Shown: in pieces, positions 12,335 through 22,872 of the stretch
Numbering within the stretch: the first letter of the stretch is position 1
How the letters are laid out: the number at the start of each line of letters is the position of its first letter
Source of the DNA: Isoetes taiwanensis
Lineage: Eukaryota; Streptophyta; Lycopodiopsida; Isoetales; Isoetaceae
Length of the DNA stretch: 64,000 nucleotides
Assembly (NCBI GenBank): GCA_021234155.1
Contig: JAJEKV010000084.1
Coordinates: forward strand, 2,190,545-2,254,544
Reading direction: 5' to 3'
Translations under genes and position numbers: made by a program
The notes under the pieces: generated by a model
Told to the model about the DNA's origin: nothing
The model's database searches: none
The model's input: the letters and a program-made list of their open reading frames with translations, nothing else

Positions 12335-12650
12335 CTGACTGCAAGGGGTGCTTAAAACTTATCAAGTGCTTAAAAAAAATTTGCTTGCAAGTGCTAGTCT
12401 GGTACGAGTCTTAATGTCAGATACTGCTTACTGTTATGCAGTGACAGTTACTAAGTATGTAGTTGCTTAACGCTAGATTGCAGAAGTGTTAATGTCATCA
12501 AGTGCTTACTGTCATGCAGTTAAGGTGCAGTGCTTACTGTTATGCTATATAATTGTTTAAAGCTAGCTGTTCATTGCATAAGTGCTCGTGTTAACCAGTG
12601 CTTACTCACAAGCACTGCTGAAACTAATTAAAGTGCTTAGTGTTTGAGCT
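12335..12650. repeat. AGTGCTTA-rich segment inside the transposon, copy 1
   Basis: At least ten degenerate occurrences of AAGTGCTTA, TGCTTACTG or TGCTTAA, spaced irregularly, lie just 3' of the FCP1-like gene. The same core (as AAGCACTT) occurs near both transposon ends. They could be transposase-binding repeats or part of a 3' UTR; function is inference only. Confidence 0.55.
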
Positions 12651-13166
12651 AGAGCACTGTTACATTCAAGCAGAATTTGAATGGACTGTACAAGAATTCA
12701 ATGTTTTGTCACCTGCATGGATAATAGAAGTAAGAACATCAAATGAATTCATTCTTTACATAACAGAAAAAACAAAATGTGAGACAAAACAAAGAACAAA
12801 CCATTTACGTTTTCAGATGGAAGTAGAAGCAAAAACTTTTTTACATTCAAAATGTTTTCAAGGCCGTTTGGCTTTACATCATAACATTTCTTTTTGAAAA
12901 TTAAATGCGGGAGGCTTCAACTATTCCCCGATAAAAAGCGGGAGGCTTGCAATCATATGTTAAGAAAAAACCCGTAGGCATGTACATTAGGAGGCAAGTT
13001 GGTATGAATTTGGAGGCAAATTTGGAGGCTAAGAACAATCAAAAAAAAAAAAGGGTGCTCTGCCCTAACAAATTTCATTGATTTGCATCACCATACGCAA
13101 CACAAAAATTAAGAAATAAGCGTTAGTTGATTGTTCAAGAAAACAAATAAAACATGCATGTACCAT

Positions 13167-13511
13167 TTATCGGCGCCATGAACTCCTCGAATTCAGTCGG
13201 ATTAGGTCTTTAATTTCTTCATCTGCCCGTCGATGAAACCCGGCTTCTTCTTCTTCACTAGACCACTCGTTCTGTGAGGAATTCCCTTCCCACCCTTCAA
13301 GAACAGCCGTGACAAACTCCTGCTCAGAAAGTTCCTCCGATTCCTCATTTTCTGATTCCTCTGATGAGGAATCAGAGGTAGTATAAGAATCGGAAGGATT
13401 TAAGGCAAGTATAGTGGGCAGTGGAGGGAAGAGTGGAGGGAACACCTCTTCGAGGCCAAGTAAGCGCCTCTTGGAGGTCACCTCCGGCTCCTCACTAGCT
13501 GCACGCTTCAT
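13167..13511 (-). CDS. Small acidic Ser/Glu-rich ORF in the transposon, copy 1
   Basis: A 114-residue frame starting MKRAASEEPEVTSKRRLLGL, then a Pro-rich stretch (FPPLFPPLP) and a Ser/Glu-rich acidic half (SSSEESENEESEELSEQEF). There is a basic nuclear-signal-like start and no recognised domain. It lies downstream of the transposase on the same strand, inside the element. Copy 2 has a ~50 bp deletion in the Ser-rich part. It could be a small accessory protein of the element or a chance frame. Confidence is moderate because the composition is non-random. Confidence 0.4.
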   Translation of the reverse strand: MKRAASEEPEVTSKRRLLGLEEVFPPLFPPLPTILALNPSDSYTTSDSSSEESENEESEELSEQEFVTAVLEGWEGNSSQNEWSSEEEEAGFHRRADEEIKDLIRLNSRSSWRR

Positions 13512-13578
13512 GGCGAAGGATTGGCGAAGGATTGGGCGAAGGATTGGCTTAAGGCGGAAGCGTGAGCTTGTAAGAAGA

Positions 13579-13633
13579 GCGCCTAATGCTTAAATCCTAT
13601 GCTTAGGCGCCTAGTGCTTAAATCCTATGCTTA
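13579..13633. repeat. 27-bp direct repeat pair
   Basis: GCGCCTAATGCTTAAATCC… at 13579 is repeated with two changes at 13606, and both units contain the TGCTTA core seen elsewhere in the element. It sits directly upstream of the acidic minus-strand frame, so it may be a promoter or transposase-binding site. Copy 2 has the same pair near 32173. Confidence 0.7.
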
Positions 13634-14000
13634 GACACGTCAGTGTACGAAAAACCTCACACGCGCCAGAACAATTAATTCGTAATCAGGCTTAAATATT
13701 TCGTATGACCATTGGAATTGACACATGTCACATCGAGGAAATGCCTTGACACTATATTTTTGCCAAGAATGTTTGGATAGTGATGGTACCAAAATAAATA
13801 ATTGAATATTATTCCAATGTCACAAATGTACATTCTTAAACAACAATTCAATCTTCATTTCGAAGTACGTGTCCATGCACACCACCCTTGTGCATCCTCA
13901 CTATTATTAATATATATACAAATGTGTGCTTACGTGCTTAGGTGCTAGAACAACAAATCACTTGCAAAGAATTACATCAATTTGGTTAAGTGTCAAAGAA

Positions 14001-16631
14001 TTACAATGTTATTGGGAGACTGGCCATAATTTTTTCATGGGTCTCCTGTGAAATTTTGTACATGTCTGTGCCTTCTATTTTATCCATATCAATTTTAGGA
14101 TATCTTACCACGTGGCTGTGCATGGAGGCTTCGGGTTGTTTAGTGAGCAACATGTACTTGAAATTACCCAAGAATTGATAATAATGTCCACTTAAGATAA
14201 CCTCATGCACTCCAAATTTTTGCCCCCATCCATCTTTGTATGAATCTTCAAGTGTGCATTTGGGTTCTGTGCACTTGAGGATGTAGAAGTCCACACCCTC
14301 TGAATTGTCTACCTCGCATTCATTTGCAAAATTGTCCATTACCTCTACCAAATTCTTGATCCATTCATTGGCTTGTTCAAGAGTCTCCTTTTTCTTCTCA
14401 ACTCCACGGTTTTAAGTCGGTTACCTCCCACTTTCCAAATCTACGTATTGATGCATGAGTCCCAATTCGATCCATGCAAAACAAGCGAAACATGATGAGC
14501 ATCTATGAGCAAGCCTGTTTGGTCTACTCCTGGCGATAGGTACGATCTGATTGAATCTTCTTTGTGCCTTTGAGTTTTTCAATTTCATATTCTTGCATGT
14601 TTGCCACAACAGCAGGTTCAATTTTCCAAAAATATCTTTTGATCTCATCTGTTTCATCAACTGGTAGACTGCTGAAATATGTACACAGAAACTTTACAAT
14701 ACCTTTAGCATGCCTCAGTTGCACACCATTGGGTTTGAGTTGTTCCTTACTTAGCAGCCTTTTGATAACAGCACCTGCACCATCATGTTCACCTTTACCA
14801 TGAGCAGTGGCAAAGTAGTTCCACATTATTTCCTTGTCATTCATTGTGAAGTACCTGCCTAAGAAAAAAAAAGGTTTTGCTGACTTGAATTGTGATGAGC
14901 AGCCATCACTCCAAACCCAATGCTTCTCATACTCTATTTCCTGTTCCTTAGGCCATGCAACATGCTTTTGTAGGCAGTGTTCCACAAATAATGAGTCATG
15001 CACTTTATCATCAGAAATGTAAAAGTGAGTCTCTTTTATGATCTTCCTACCATTGTTGAGTCTATTTTTGATCCGCTCCAATCTTACATTTCTTTTTTTT
15101 TTCTTTTGGGCCGGTCTTCTTACATGCGCTTGCGAGGAACAGGAATATCAACACTTTTGTCATGTCTATATGTTATGTGAACAAGTATAGAAACTTGGTA
15201 CGTATGCCAATGCATTGATTGGGGCTCATTCGGATCTTGATCTTTGTAATTTTACGCAAAGTCAATAATGAGATACAATTGTATCTTCGGAAATGATGAC
15301 ACACCTTTGTTTAAACCTGATTGGCACCGCCAATGTGCTATGTAATTGTGAGGAACAAAATCTGATATTACCTTCTTCACATCCTCTTGAAACTCTTTGG
15401 GACTTCTCTCATACGTACTAATCTTAAGGCGGGTTTGTACCTCAAAGCCTTTCTTGGATCTCTCGAATTTCTACGTCCTGGTCCACAGGTTGCTTTTCAA
15501 ATGTCTTCCAAGTAACTAGTAATGAACCCGTGCCATCCATTTCCACGTGGACATTTTCTAATTCTATCCAACCCACATTTTTACACGCCAACATCAAGCG
15601 GTTATGATCAAACCACTCCTCATCATCACCTTTGCCTTCATGAACTCCACCCAATTTTTCTCATGTTGTTCAATCCCTGCATGATGTATTCAAATTTCAA
15701 GTGGTAGATGCAACAACATGTATGCCTTTCACGCATCTTCCTTACAAAACTTCGGTTTCAACCTCTCAAAAGTCTGCAATGCAATTTTGATATCGAGGAT
15801 TCTCCTCTCTAAACTCGAGGTAGAATTGCAACCGCTGGGAAAATCGTGTGAATGCCAAATAAATGCTACATATAATGAACCCTACAATATAGGATGAATA
15901 CTTACTTGGCTGACTTCAAGAAGGTGAATTGGATGTTCCATCTTTATTCTGTCTCTCGATACATACCTCCTCACGTCTTTCTTGTATGGAGAAACTCTTG
16001 TATTCTCTGTCCAGAACTTGAGAACAGCTTCTCTATTGTAATCTAACATGCTATCCATCCGCTTCCTCCTCCTGAACATTGACCAAGGTCCTTTCCCTTT
16101 GTTAGCTTGCACCCTTTTTTGAAAAGCATTTGAAATTGTTTTTCGGGGATCTTTGAGCAATCGGCCACTTACTGTTTAGTTCAATGGCTTGACACCATTT
16201 GTACTGGCCGCCGCCATTATCGTGGTGGACTTCCTTGCACGAAGCATGTCATGATTCCTCTCATACTTATGTTCTTGCATTGTTTCCTTCAAATTCTTCA
16301 CCATTTGCTCGGCCATAGTAACCTGCTTAGATTTCTTTATAGAAGCAATTGGTAAATCTCTTGCCCTCTAAAGAAGACTGTCAAGGATACGGCCTTTGTC
16401 ATTGTCATCATTTGTACTAATTTGGTTGAATACTTCAAAAATTTCTCCTGAAATTTCTCTTATTCTGCGGTCACTCAGTCTCAATTTCTTATTCTTCTTT
16501 GAAGGCGAATCTTTAGAAGGGGAATTCTTCTTCATTGCTACCTTCTTTGCATACAATCTCTGCCTCTGATCCCTCTTCCTTGCTGCATCAATGGCTTTGT
16601 AAGGTGAACGGGGAGAGGAATTGGGTTTCAT
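14001..16631 (-). pseudogene. Candidate transposase of the 7.6 kb element (HGKG/DG type), copy 1
   Basis: A multi-exon minus-strand gene starting ~325 bp inside the right end. In order: basic N-terminus (AARKRDQRQRLYAKKVAMKK), a region RARDLPIASIKKSKQVT, a Cys-rich block (CCCIYHLKFEYIMQGLNNMR, CLMLACKKCG in copy 2), the core WSDGCSSQFKSAKPFFFLGR…TAHGKGEHDGAGAVIKRLL, and a C-terminal block (DFYILKCTEPKC, GVHEVILSGHYYQFLGNF). The D-G…Q-F-K…H-G-K-G…D-G pattern matches uncharacterised transposase-like proteins known to me from plants and animals. A Sola-type assignment rests on the 4-bp target duplication. A TAG at ~16371, shared with copy 2, and frameshifts break it. Confidence 0.65.
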
Positions 16632-16960
16632 CTCTCCCGGATTTCTGTGTATTGCAAAATTGGTGAGGGCAAATTGTTGAATTTCGGTTCAGGCAATTCT
16701 TGGAAACAATTAGTCCCTCCATTTTGCTTGAATTCAAGATGGGTAAGCTCGCCATCCACGAATATGGCGGGCTACAGGCATTCATATTTCCGGCACCATT
16801 CAAGCTCATGATTCTCTCAGCCTGTCATTTGACGGGCGCGCACCCTACATGTCAATTGATCAATCACGCACGTCGTGTTTAAAACACGCCAATTTTAAGC
16901 ACTTGTAAGCGGCGTCCGGACGGTGATTTCTGCTACCCAGTACCGATTTTGCACCCTAAT

Positions 16961-18602
16961 ATCAGTAATTTGGCCAACATAATAAAGGTCACCCGTAATA
17001 AGTTGTCGATCGCGTTGACTGGCTTGACTTTTTTGTTCAAATTAAGAAGCAATTCCACAGTCATATGTCAAACGACCTTCGTCGACCTCTATAGTCCAAA
17101 GATAGCTTCCAAAAGCCCACATTGCATTGTGAAAATGAGTCTGCATTTTAGAAGGATACGAGAAATGAATCATGTGTATGTAACATACATTGACAATAAA
17201 TAGAAAATTATACTTTTTTAACACATCCAAGTGCAACGTTGAAGTCATCCTTTAAAACATACTTCATGCAAAGCTCGACTTCTGCAACAATATTTGAATA
17301 TGTGGAGGAGTTGGTGGTGCTTTGGGTTCACCGATCGTTGTTAAGCTCGGTAGAGATGTGAACATTAGCAAAGATGCATCCTTCAGCAACTGGCATAATA
17401 CAGAGTATGCTTTGACAAACATTGGGCATGACGTGAGGCATAAAGGTCTTCAAATCTTGCTCAAATGAAGAGATTTAGTTTATTTATGTTGTGAAATGGC
17501 GTTCGCGATACGCAAATTGTGCATCCCGAGAATGATGCGATTGGTATGCTCTGGCGTCGACCATCCGTGCGAAGGTGGTAATGGTCTGGGGGTTCACACA
17601 TGTATTAGTAGAATACATGTGCGTGGACGAGAAAGGGTTTTTTGAAAAAAAAAAGTACATTATACTACTTGATCGCTCATACGTTTTTGGCTCGGATGTA
17701 TGCATTTTCCACGGTCAGGGGATGGATTTCTTCGAAAGTTTGCTAAGGCTTTGAATCCGAAGCTTGCTGCCGAGGAAAAACATCAAGGGATTTGGTGTTT
17801 CGGAGGGTTATGAATCCAAGCTTTGCTCGATACATAGCGACTTTAGCCTGTTGACCACTTCTTGAAGTCCTTGCATACTGTGTATGACGAAATGGCATTC
17901 TTCCATCCGCCTTTGGCTAGTTACAAAAACGGACTTTTAGATCTAAGTATTTTGGATGGCCACAGAGTTGAGATTGCTTGTGATTTTTGCTTGCATACAA
18001 ACAAAGATCCGGGCTACATCTTTGGAAGTTACATTGCCAAGGCATAATATCAACCGTAGCATGGCCCATATGAAGCAAGGCTTGGTGAAACCGTCGGGTT
18101 GGATGCTTGGTCCACGGGGAAAATGTCCTTTTGGATCTTTGTTGGAGTGAAAGCTAGCATCTACTATGGTCGCTTCATGAATTGAAGCTATCGGATCCGA
18201 CACGAAATCGAGTGCATGATAGGCAATACCGGGTTTGATACAAAAAGCAGTTTTTCCGATACTTGGCTTCTAGGTTTATAGGAATGCTTATGAATGGTGC
18301 ATGCTTGAGAATGCATGTTACATAGTACCACCAGCTGGAATGACACTTTATATTTCTTTGTAGAGCTCCTATTATACTATGATTCGTGTTGAAGATGTCT
18401 TTGAAACAACCTTATCTCATGGCAAGTTTGATGGGCTTAGGGAGCAAAAACGAAATTCCTTGTGGCATGATTACGCAGATTCCGCAAGACACCCTATGAT
18501 GATACAAACAAGAAGCAATTTTTAGAAGAGCTCCAAATCAGGTTTGGGAAATTAAATACGCCCCGATTTCACTTTCGAATTTTCTATGGCCACGTTCTAT
18601 GG
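16961..18602. other. Unrecognised ~1.6 kb tail of unit, copy 1
   Basis: No family recognised. A possible coding stretch is preserved better in copy 2 (36069-36733: …SILDGHRVEIACDFCLHTNK…). In copy 1 it is broken near 17740-18050. The remainder is AT-rich with no clear motif. Confidence 0.5.
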
Positions 18603-18930
18603 CTATTTGTCTCATTTAAACATACTTAGACTAGGAATTTGGAAAATGTCCACCTAGTAATACTTTTAGGCATTTGATTTAGCTTTTCGATGCCTGATCT
18701 TTCAATGCAAACAGAATTATGGTCTATTAGATATGGTCATTTTGCCAATCTGATGTTAATTCAAAACAAAGAAACTATTTGTCTTGTTTAGACAAAGTTA
18801 GACTAGGATTTTGAAAAAGGGTCGCCTAGCATTAATTTTAGGCATTTGATTAATCTCTGTAATGCATGTTGTTTCAATGCAAACAGAGATATAGTCTAGT
18901 AGATATGGTCATTTTTATAATCTGTTGTAA
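18603..18930. repeat. Diverged ~172-bp direct repeat at the unit 1/2 junction
   Basis: CTATTTGTCTCATTTAAAC… at 18603 and CTATTTGTCTTGTTTAGAC… at 18775 begin two homologous stretches sharing AGACTAGGA, AAAA-GTC-CCTAG, TTTTAGGCATTTGATT, TTTCAATGCAAACAGA and TAGATATGGTCATTTT. They are roughly 70-75% alike by eye. The same pair recurs at 37183/37358. The unit boundary as defined here falls between them. Confidence 0.75.
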
Positions 18931-19017
18931 ATGACATTCAATAGAAAGATACCATGTATTACAACCTGTTTCTCAAAAACTCTAGAGATATATTTGGAAA
19001 GTTAAAATTCTCCCAAT

Positions 19018-20371
19018 ATGTCTTGTTGTTGTGGGTCCCATGGATTAGGTCTATTTGATAGGCTCAGACATATTTCGATGTTCAAGGGATTTCAGTCCTT
19101 GAGTTGGACGAGGCGAAGACTCGAAGTTGCAAACCGAATAATAATGCGAGAACTAAGGAGACAATGAGCACTTGTACAAGCATGTTGATCAACGGGAGGA
19201 AGCCGAGTTGAAGGCAAAGCAGGTCAGGATGTCTTCTATGCGAGAACATTCTCCTTTGTATGTTTTGCTTCAAATTGCTCTTGTATCATTATGCTATGTA
19301 TTTACTAGTTTGGGTATGCTTTTGCTCATTCCTATTTATTTGGCTTTGAATTTATTCATGTTAATATTACATGTTCTTGCATACCGCATCAGTAAATCTT
19401 GAACATGATTGTATTCACATCTTGTCGGGTTAAGTAATAACATGTATACATGCATGCACGGTTTCTATATCCTTAAAGGAGAAGGTTTCGAGGCCAAGGA
19501 TCAGGTATAGCATTGACATACTATTAAATTAAGTTTGAGGGGAGAGGTCATGTAAGTAGCAAGATTATTCTTGTTTAGGTAAAGGAAACTGTCGGGAAAT
19601 TTCAAGTGAATAAGGAAATTTTCTGCAGCACATTTTCTTTGCCTGAGTTTGTTCAAGAGGTCCAAGAAGAAGTAAAGCATGTGCTGGGCGCATATTTAAA
19701 GATATGCCAAACAAATTCAAAGAGTCTTTGGTGCCTTTTAGATTCTAAAACTCGAAAAATGTGAATTGTTTTGCAGGGTGATTTGTCATCTTTAAAGAAA
19801 TGGTGCAGTAGAGAAGCCGAACGCAGAGCTTATGAAAGCCATGGCATTTTCTTAGATAATAAGGTTGGTGGTCTCTAGGAGTTATGTAAAAACAACTTTC
19901 AGAATCGATGTCAACAATGTGTATTATTGATTTTGTTTATATCGGAAGTTGAGGTGAAAGAGACAAAACTTGTTGGCAATGTCCCTATTATTATTCTCAT
20001 GAGTGAGTATAATGAACTTACAAGCTTTAACATGAGATAATAGGCGTTCATGAGTAAAACAAATATCTTTGTTAAAACCTAATTCTTTTTTGTTTTTTTT
20101 TTAGTTTAGGGCCTTAACAAATATATGTGTCTTGAGATCAGTATGGGAACATCAGGGAAGGTTCAAAGGTAAGAGTATTAATAACTTGGGTGGTTGGTGG
20201 TTGTAGATAGTCATTCCTGATGTCTTTTTGTGTTACATTAAGGATGATATTCGAAGAGTTTATTATGCGTGGGCAATGCAACAAGTACCCCCAGAAGAAG
20301 GCGACAATGATTTTACTCCACGGTGCTCGACCTGGCGCCTTGGGAACACCGCGGGGGTGCTCGATGGATGA
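19018..20371 (+). pseudogene. TIM44: TIM44-like gene, C-terminal exons, copy 2
   Basis: Same exon set as copy 1: ~19018-19222, 19461-19504, 19579-19701, 19777-19863, ~19930-20000, 20105-20168 and 20243-20371. The last exon reads DDIRRVYYAWAMQQVPPEEG and ends at a TGA overlapping the LINE start. The acceptor before 19461 reads CACG instead of CAG, and the one before the EVEVKETK exon has lost its CAG; both are CAG sites and so suspect. The donor after 19701 is AT instead of GT, and copy 3 shares that change, so it looks real and should damage splicing. Confidence 0.78.
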
Positions 20372-22872
20372 GGCAGAGGCCATCACCTCTGCTATTCTCC
20401 AGAGCTTAACCCCAGGCCTAACCCTGTCACCTCAAGCTAATTTCATCATTAATCTGTGGGTTGCAGAAGCTAGGAGCAGTAGATCTACAGTAGGACTCTT
20501 TAGATTTAGATCTTGCAGTGAATCAGACGTGTTGTGTGTGATCTCCTTCTCAGAGGAGGGGATAACTCTTATTCGAGACCTTAATTCCTCTGGCTTTCTT
20601 GAAACGGTGGTGAGAAACCACAGTTTCTTGAAAAATTTGCTGATTCTGGAAGCGGAACCCCAAGTCATCAAGGCGTGGTTGCGGTATTTTCCACCTCCAG
20701 ACTCGCCAAGAACTTTGCTTGAGTCCCGGAATTGAGCTTCTTGTCCTCCAAAATGAGACCAAAGAAAACCGTTTTCAAGGGCGAATCTTCACGACAAAAC
20801 AGGTGGGAAGATGAGGAAGATCATAAAACATTGGACCAAGACAATAAAGACTGGAAGATCATCCTCACTCTGGAAAAAGAAGACGACCAGGGAAAAAGAT
20901 GAAAGAGCTTACAGTTTCTTTTGATATCATCAGGGATCAACAGAAAGCAGCAGCAGAATGCATGGGAATTAAGAATGAAGGCCTTCTTGCTGCATGTCAG
21001 GAGGAAATCACAAGATTAGAGAAACAATATGCCGAGGGGAAAGCTGGGGATCGAGACCTTGTGTGGAACATGATCAAGAAACTCCAGGAGTTAGACCTTC
21101 TCCTTTACCAAATGATCAGACTGAAGGCAGGACATTCCAAAGAAGATTGCTGTAGTCTAAAAAATCAAGCCTTTAAGAAAAGCATGACCGAACTGTTGCA
21201 AACAACTAAAGACTTAGCAGAAGAACTGGAATTGTTGGGGTGGAATTCTAAGGCCTCTTTTCGACTGGTACGGGTCTGGGAAGCTGCGGATGATCATGAA
21301 ATCATCAAGTTTAGGGAAGCTTTTAAGGATGACCTTTCTCTCCTGGCTGCTGCTGAACTAAAGAATGTGGAGGTGAGACACGACACTGTCATGCACGAGC
21401 TGACACCTGCAAAGGAATGCACCATTTGTGATTCAAATGGATACTTCAATCCTCGTGATGCTGCTCAGTGTGGATGTCCGAACTGCCAAAAGATTGTAAA
21501 CCTCAACTTGGATAAGCAATCAACAAAGATCTCAGATCTCAAGCTCAAGTCAAATATTCCAACCCTGGGCAAATATGATAAAATCAATGGTACGCTTCCC
21601 TCTTTCAAAAATGTTCTGCTTAATTCTTCTATAGGGAAATGTCCTTTGGGTAATATAGAGGGAAAGGATTTTGTCAAAGGCTCAGTTGTTGACCTTCATG
21701 CTATTCATGATCAAGAAGCCTATGTGAAATACTCTTCCCATGGTATTCTGGTTCATTTTCCCAAAAACTGTCCTCAGATTTATGAAGTTAAGAATTGGAT
21801 ATTCCCGCCCATCGCGGTGGTGGTCTAGTGGTAAGGCCTTGGATTGGGGTAATTCCCACCAGGGTTCAAAACCCACTGGCTACCATCGGGTGGGAGACGT
21901 GGGTGGGTGCAAGTCCCACCAACCATGCCTTCAAAAAAAAAAAAAAAGATCATAAACATTCCTATTCTTTCTATCTTAAAAATGGATTCCAGAACCTTCC
22001 AAATCATTTGCAAGGATAGTAACCATGTGAAGTATATTCTGACCAGAAAAATTACTTCTATTGCTAATTGTCCTGCTTACATTATGAAATGGAATCCTCT
22101 TTACATTCCAGGGAACTTCTCTACCATTGCCACCACAACCTGGGTTTCTTGCCCGAATTTGCCTCCATTGTTTTGGACAAATAACTACCTTAAGGCAATT
22201 GGTGAATGTTTGGGAGAAGTAATTCATATATCCATCCCCCAAACTGATTTTCCTTCCATTTTTATTATGAAGGAAATTAATTCCAACTGGGAAAAGTTTA
22301 TTGGTTCAAGAATTGATGAGGACACCTTTCTGGATATCAAGATCAGTTACTCTGAAACCCCTATTGTTGAGCTTAAAAAGGATAATTTGAATTCCAAAGG
22401 GAAAGATCCTATGTTTCAAACTCAAGGAAGGAAGGAATGGATCCCTAAAAAGGATCTGAAAAAAGAACATAATCTTGAGAAAGGGGAATGCAGCAAACAT
22501 AATGATAAAGAGGTGAAGGTAATTGTTCCAGCCCAACTTTGCATTCCCTGGAAAGATCAGGAGAGTAACAACAAGGTTGGCAGCAATGTGATCATTGAAG
22601 AAATCATTGAAGACATTGACATCTCTGATTTAAACAAAGATCAAGATGCAAATATTTATAATGATGATCCTTACGAGAGTGATAACTCTGGCTTATCTGA
22701 GCAGGCCTATCTAGAATATATTATTGACAAAGACCTGCAGAGGGAGGAAAGGCTTCATCCATGGCAAATTGTTTCATATCACAGAAAAAAGAAAAACAGC
22801 AAAAATCAGACCCCTGCGCCATCGAGAAGAAGCTCAAGGAAATCCAAAAAAACTGATTTCTATGGATATTAA
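20364..22872 (+). pseudogene. LINE ORF1 (DUF4283-type), copy 2
   Basis: Most of the protein is readable: helical N-terminal half from MKELTVSFDIIRDQQ, Cys cluster CTICDSNG…CGCPNCQK at ~21419-21487, the DUF4283-like block (WVSCPNLPPLFWTNN at ~22141), an acidic region (VIIEEIIEDIDISDLNK) and a basic end (SRRSSRKSKK). The SINE at 21805 splits it. The stop TAA at 22870-22872 overlaps the ORF2 ATG at 22862. Confidence 0.82.
21805..21945 (+). mobile_element. tRNA-derived SINE nested in LINE ORF1, copy 2
   Basis: Same insertion site and same A and B boxes as in copy 1, with a shorter poly-A tail (~15 nt against ~28). The left target duplication is largely deleted: 16 nt are missing and only ATTC (21801-21804) remains. 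The right one is intact at 21946-21961. Copies 1 and 2 therefore share one insertion event. Confidence 0.92.

Larger units (their letters stand above)
9322..16956. mobile_element. ~7.6 kb two-gene DNA transposon with GGGTG inverted repeats, copy 1 (Sola-like?)
   Basis: The left end reads GGGTGTAAAATCGCTAGTGG. The right end, reverse-complemented, reads GGGTGCAAAATCGGTACTGG. These are imperfect terminal inverted repeats over ~20-26 bp. Flanks are TAAC (9318-9321) and TAAT (16957-16960), a 4-bp target duplication with one mismatch. AAGCACTT motifs lie ~40-60 bp inside both ends. A plus-strand gene starts at 9472 (~150 bp inside the left end) and a minus-strand gene at 16631 (~325 bp inside the right end), so they converge. 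The 4-bp duplication is typical of Sola elements, but the superfamily is inferred only. Confidence 0.72.
1..18749. repeat. Tandem segmental duplication, copy 1 (window starts inside the array)
   Basis: The sequence at 1 recurs at 18750 and again at 37333, and homology is collinear over the whole unit: TIM44-like exons, LINE, TGACA minisatellite, DNA transposon and unrecognised tail. Identity outside CAG/CTG positions is very high by eye. The array may extend left of the window, so position 1 is not shown to be a true boundary. Copy 1 carries the most apparent frameshifts and stops of the three. Confidence 0.95.
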
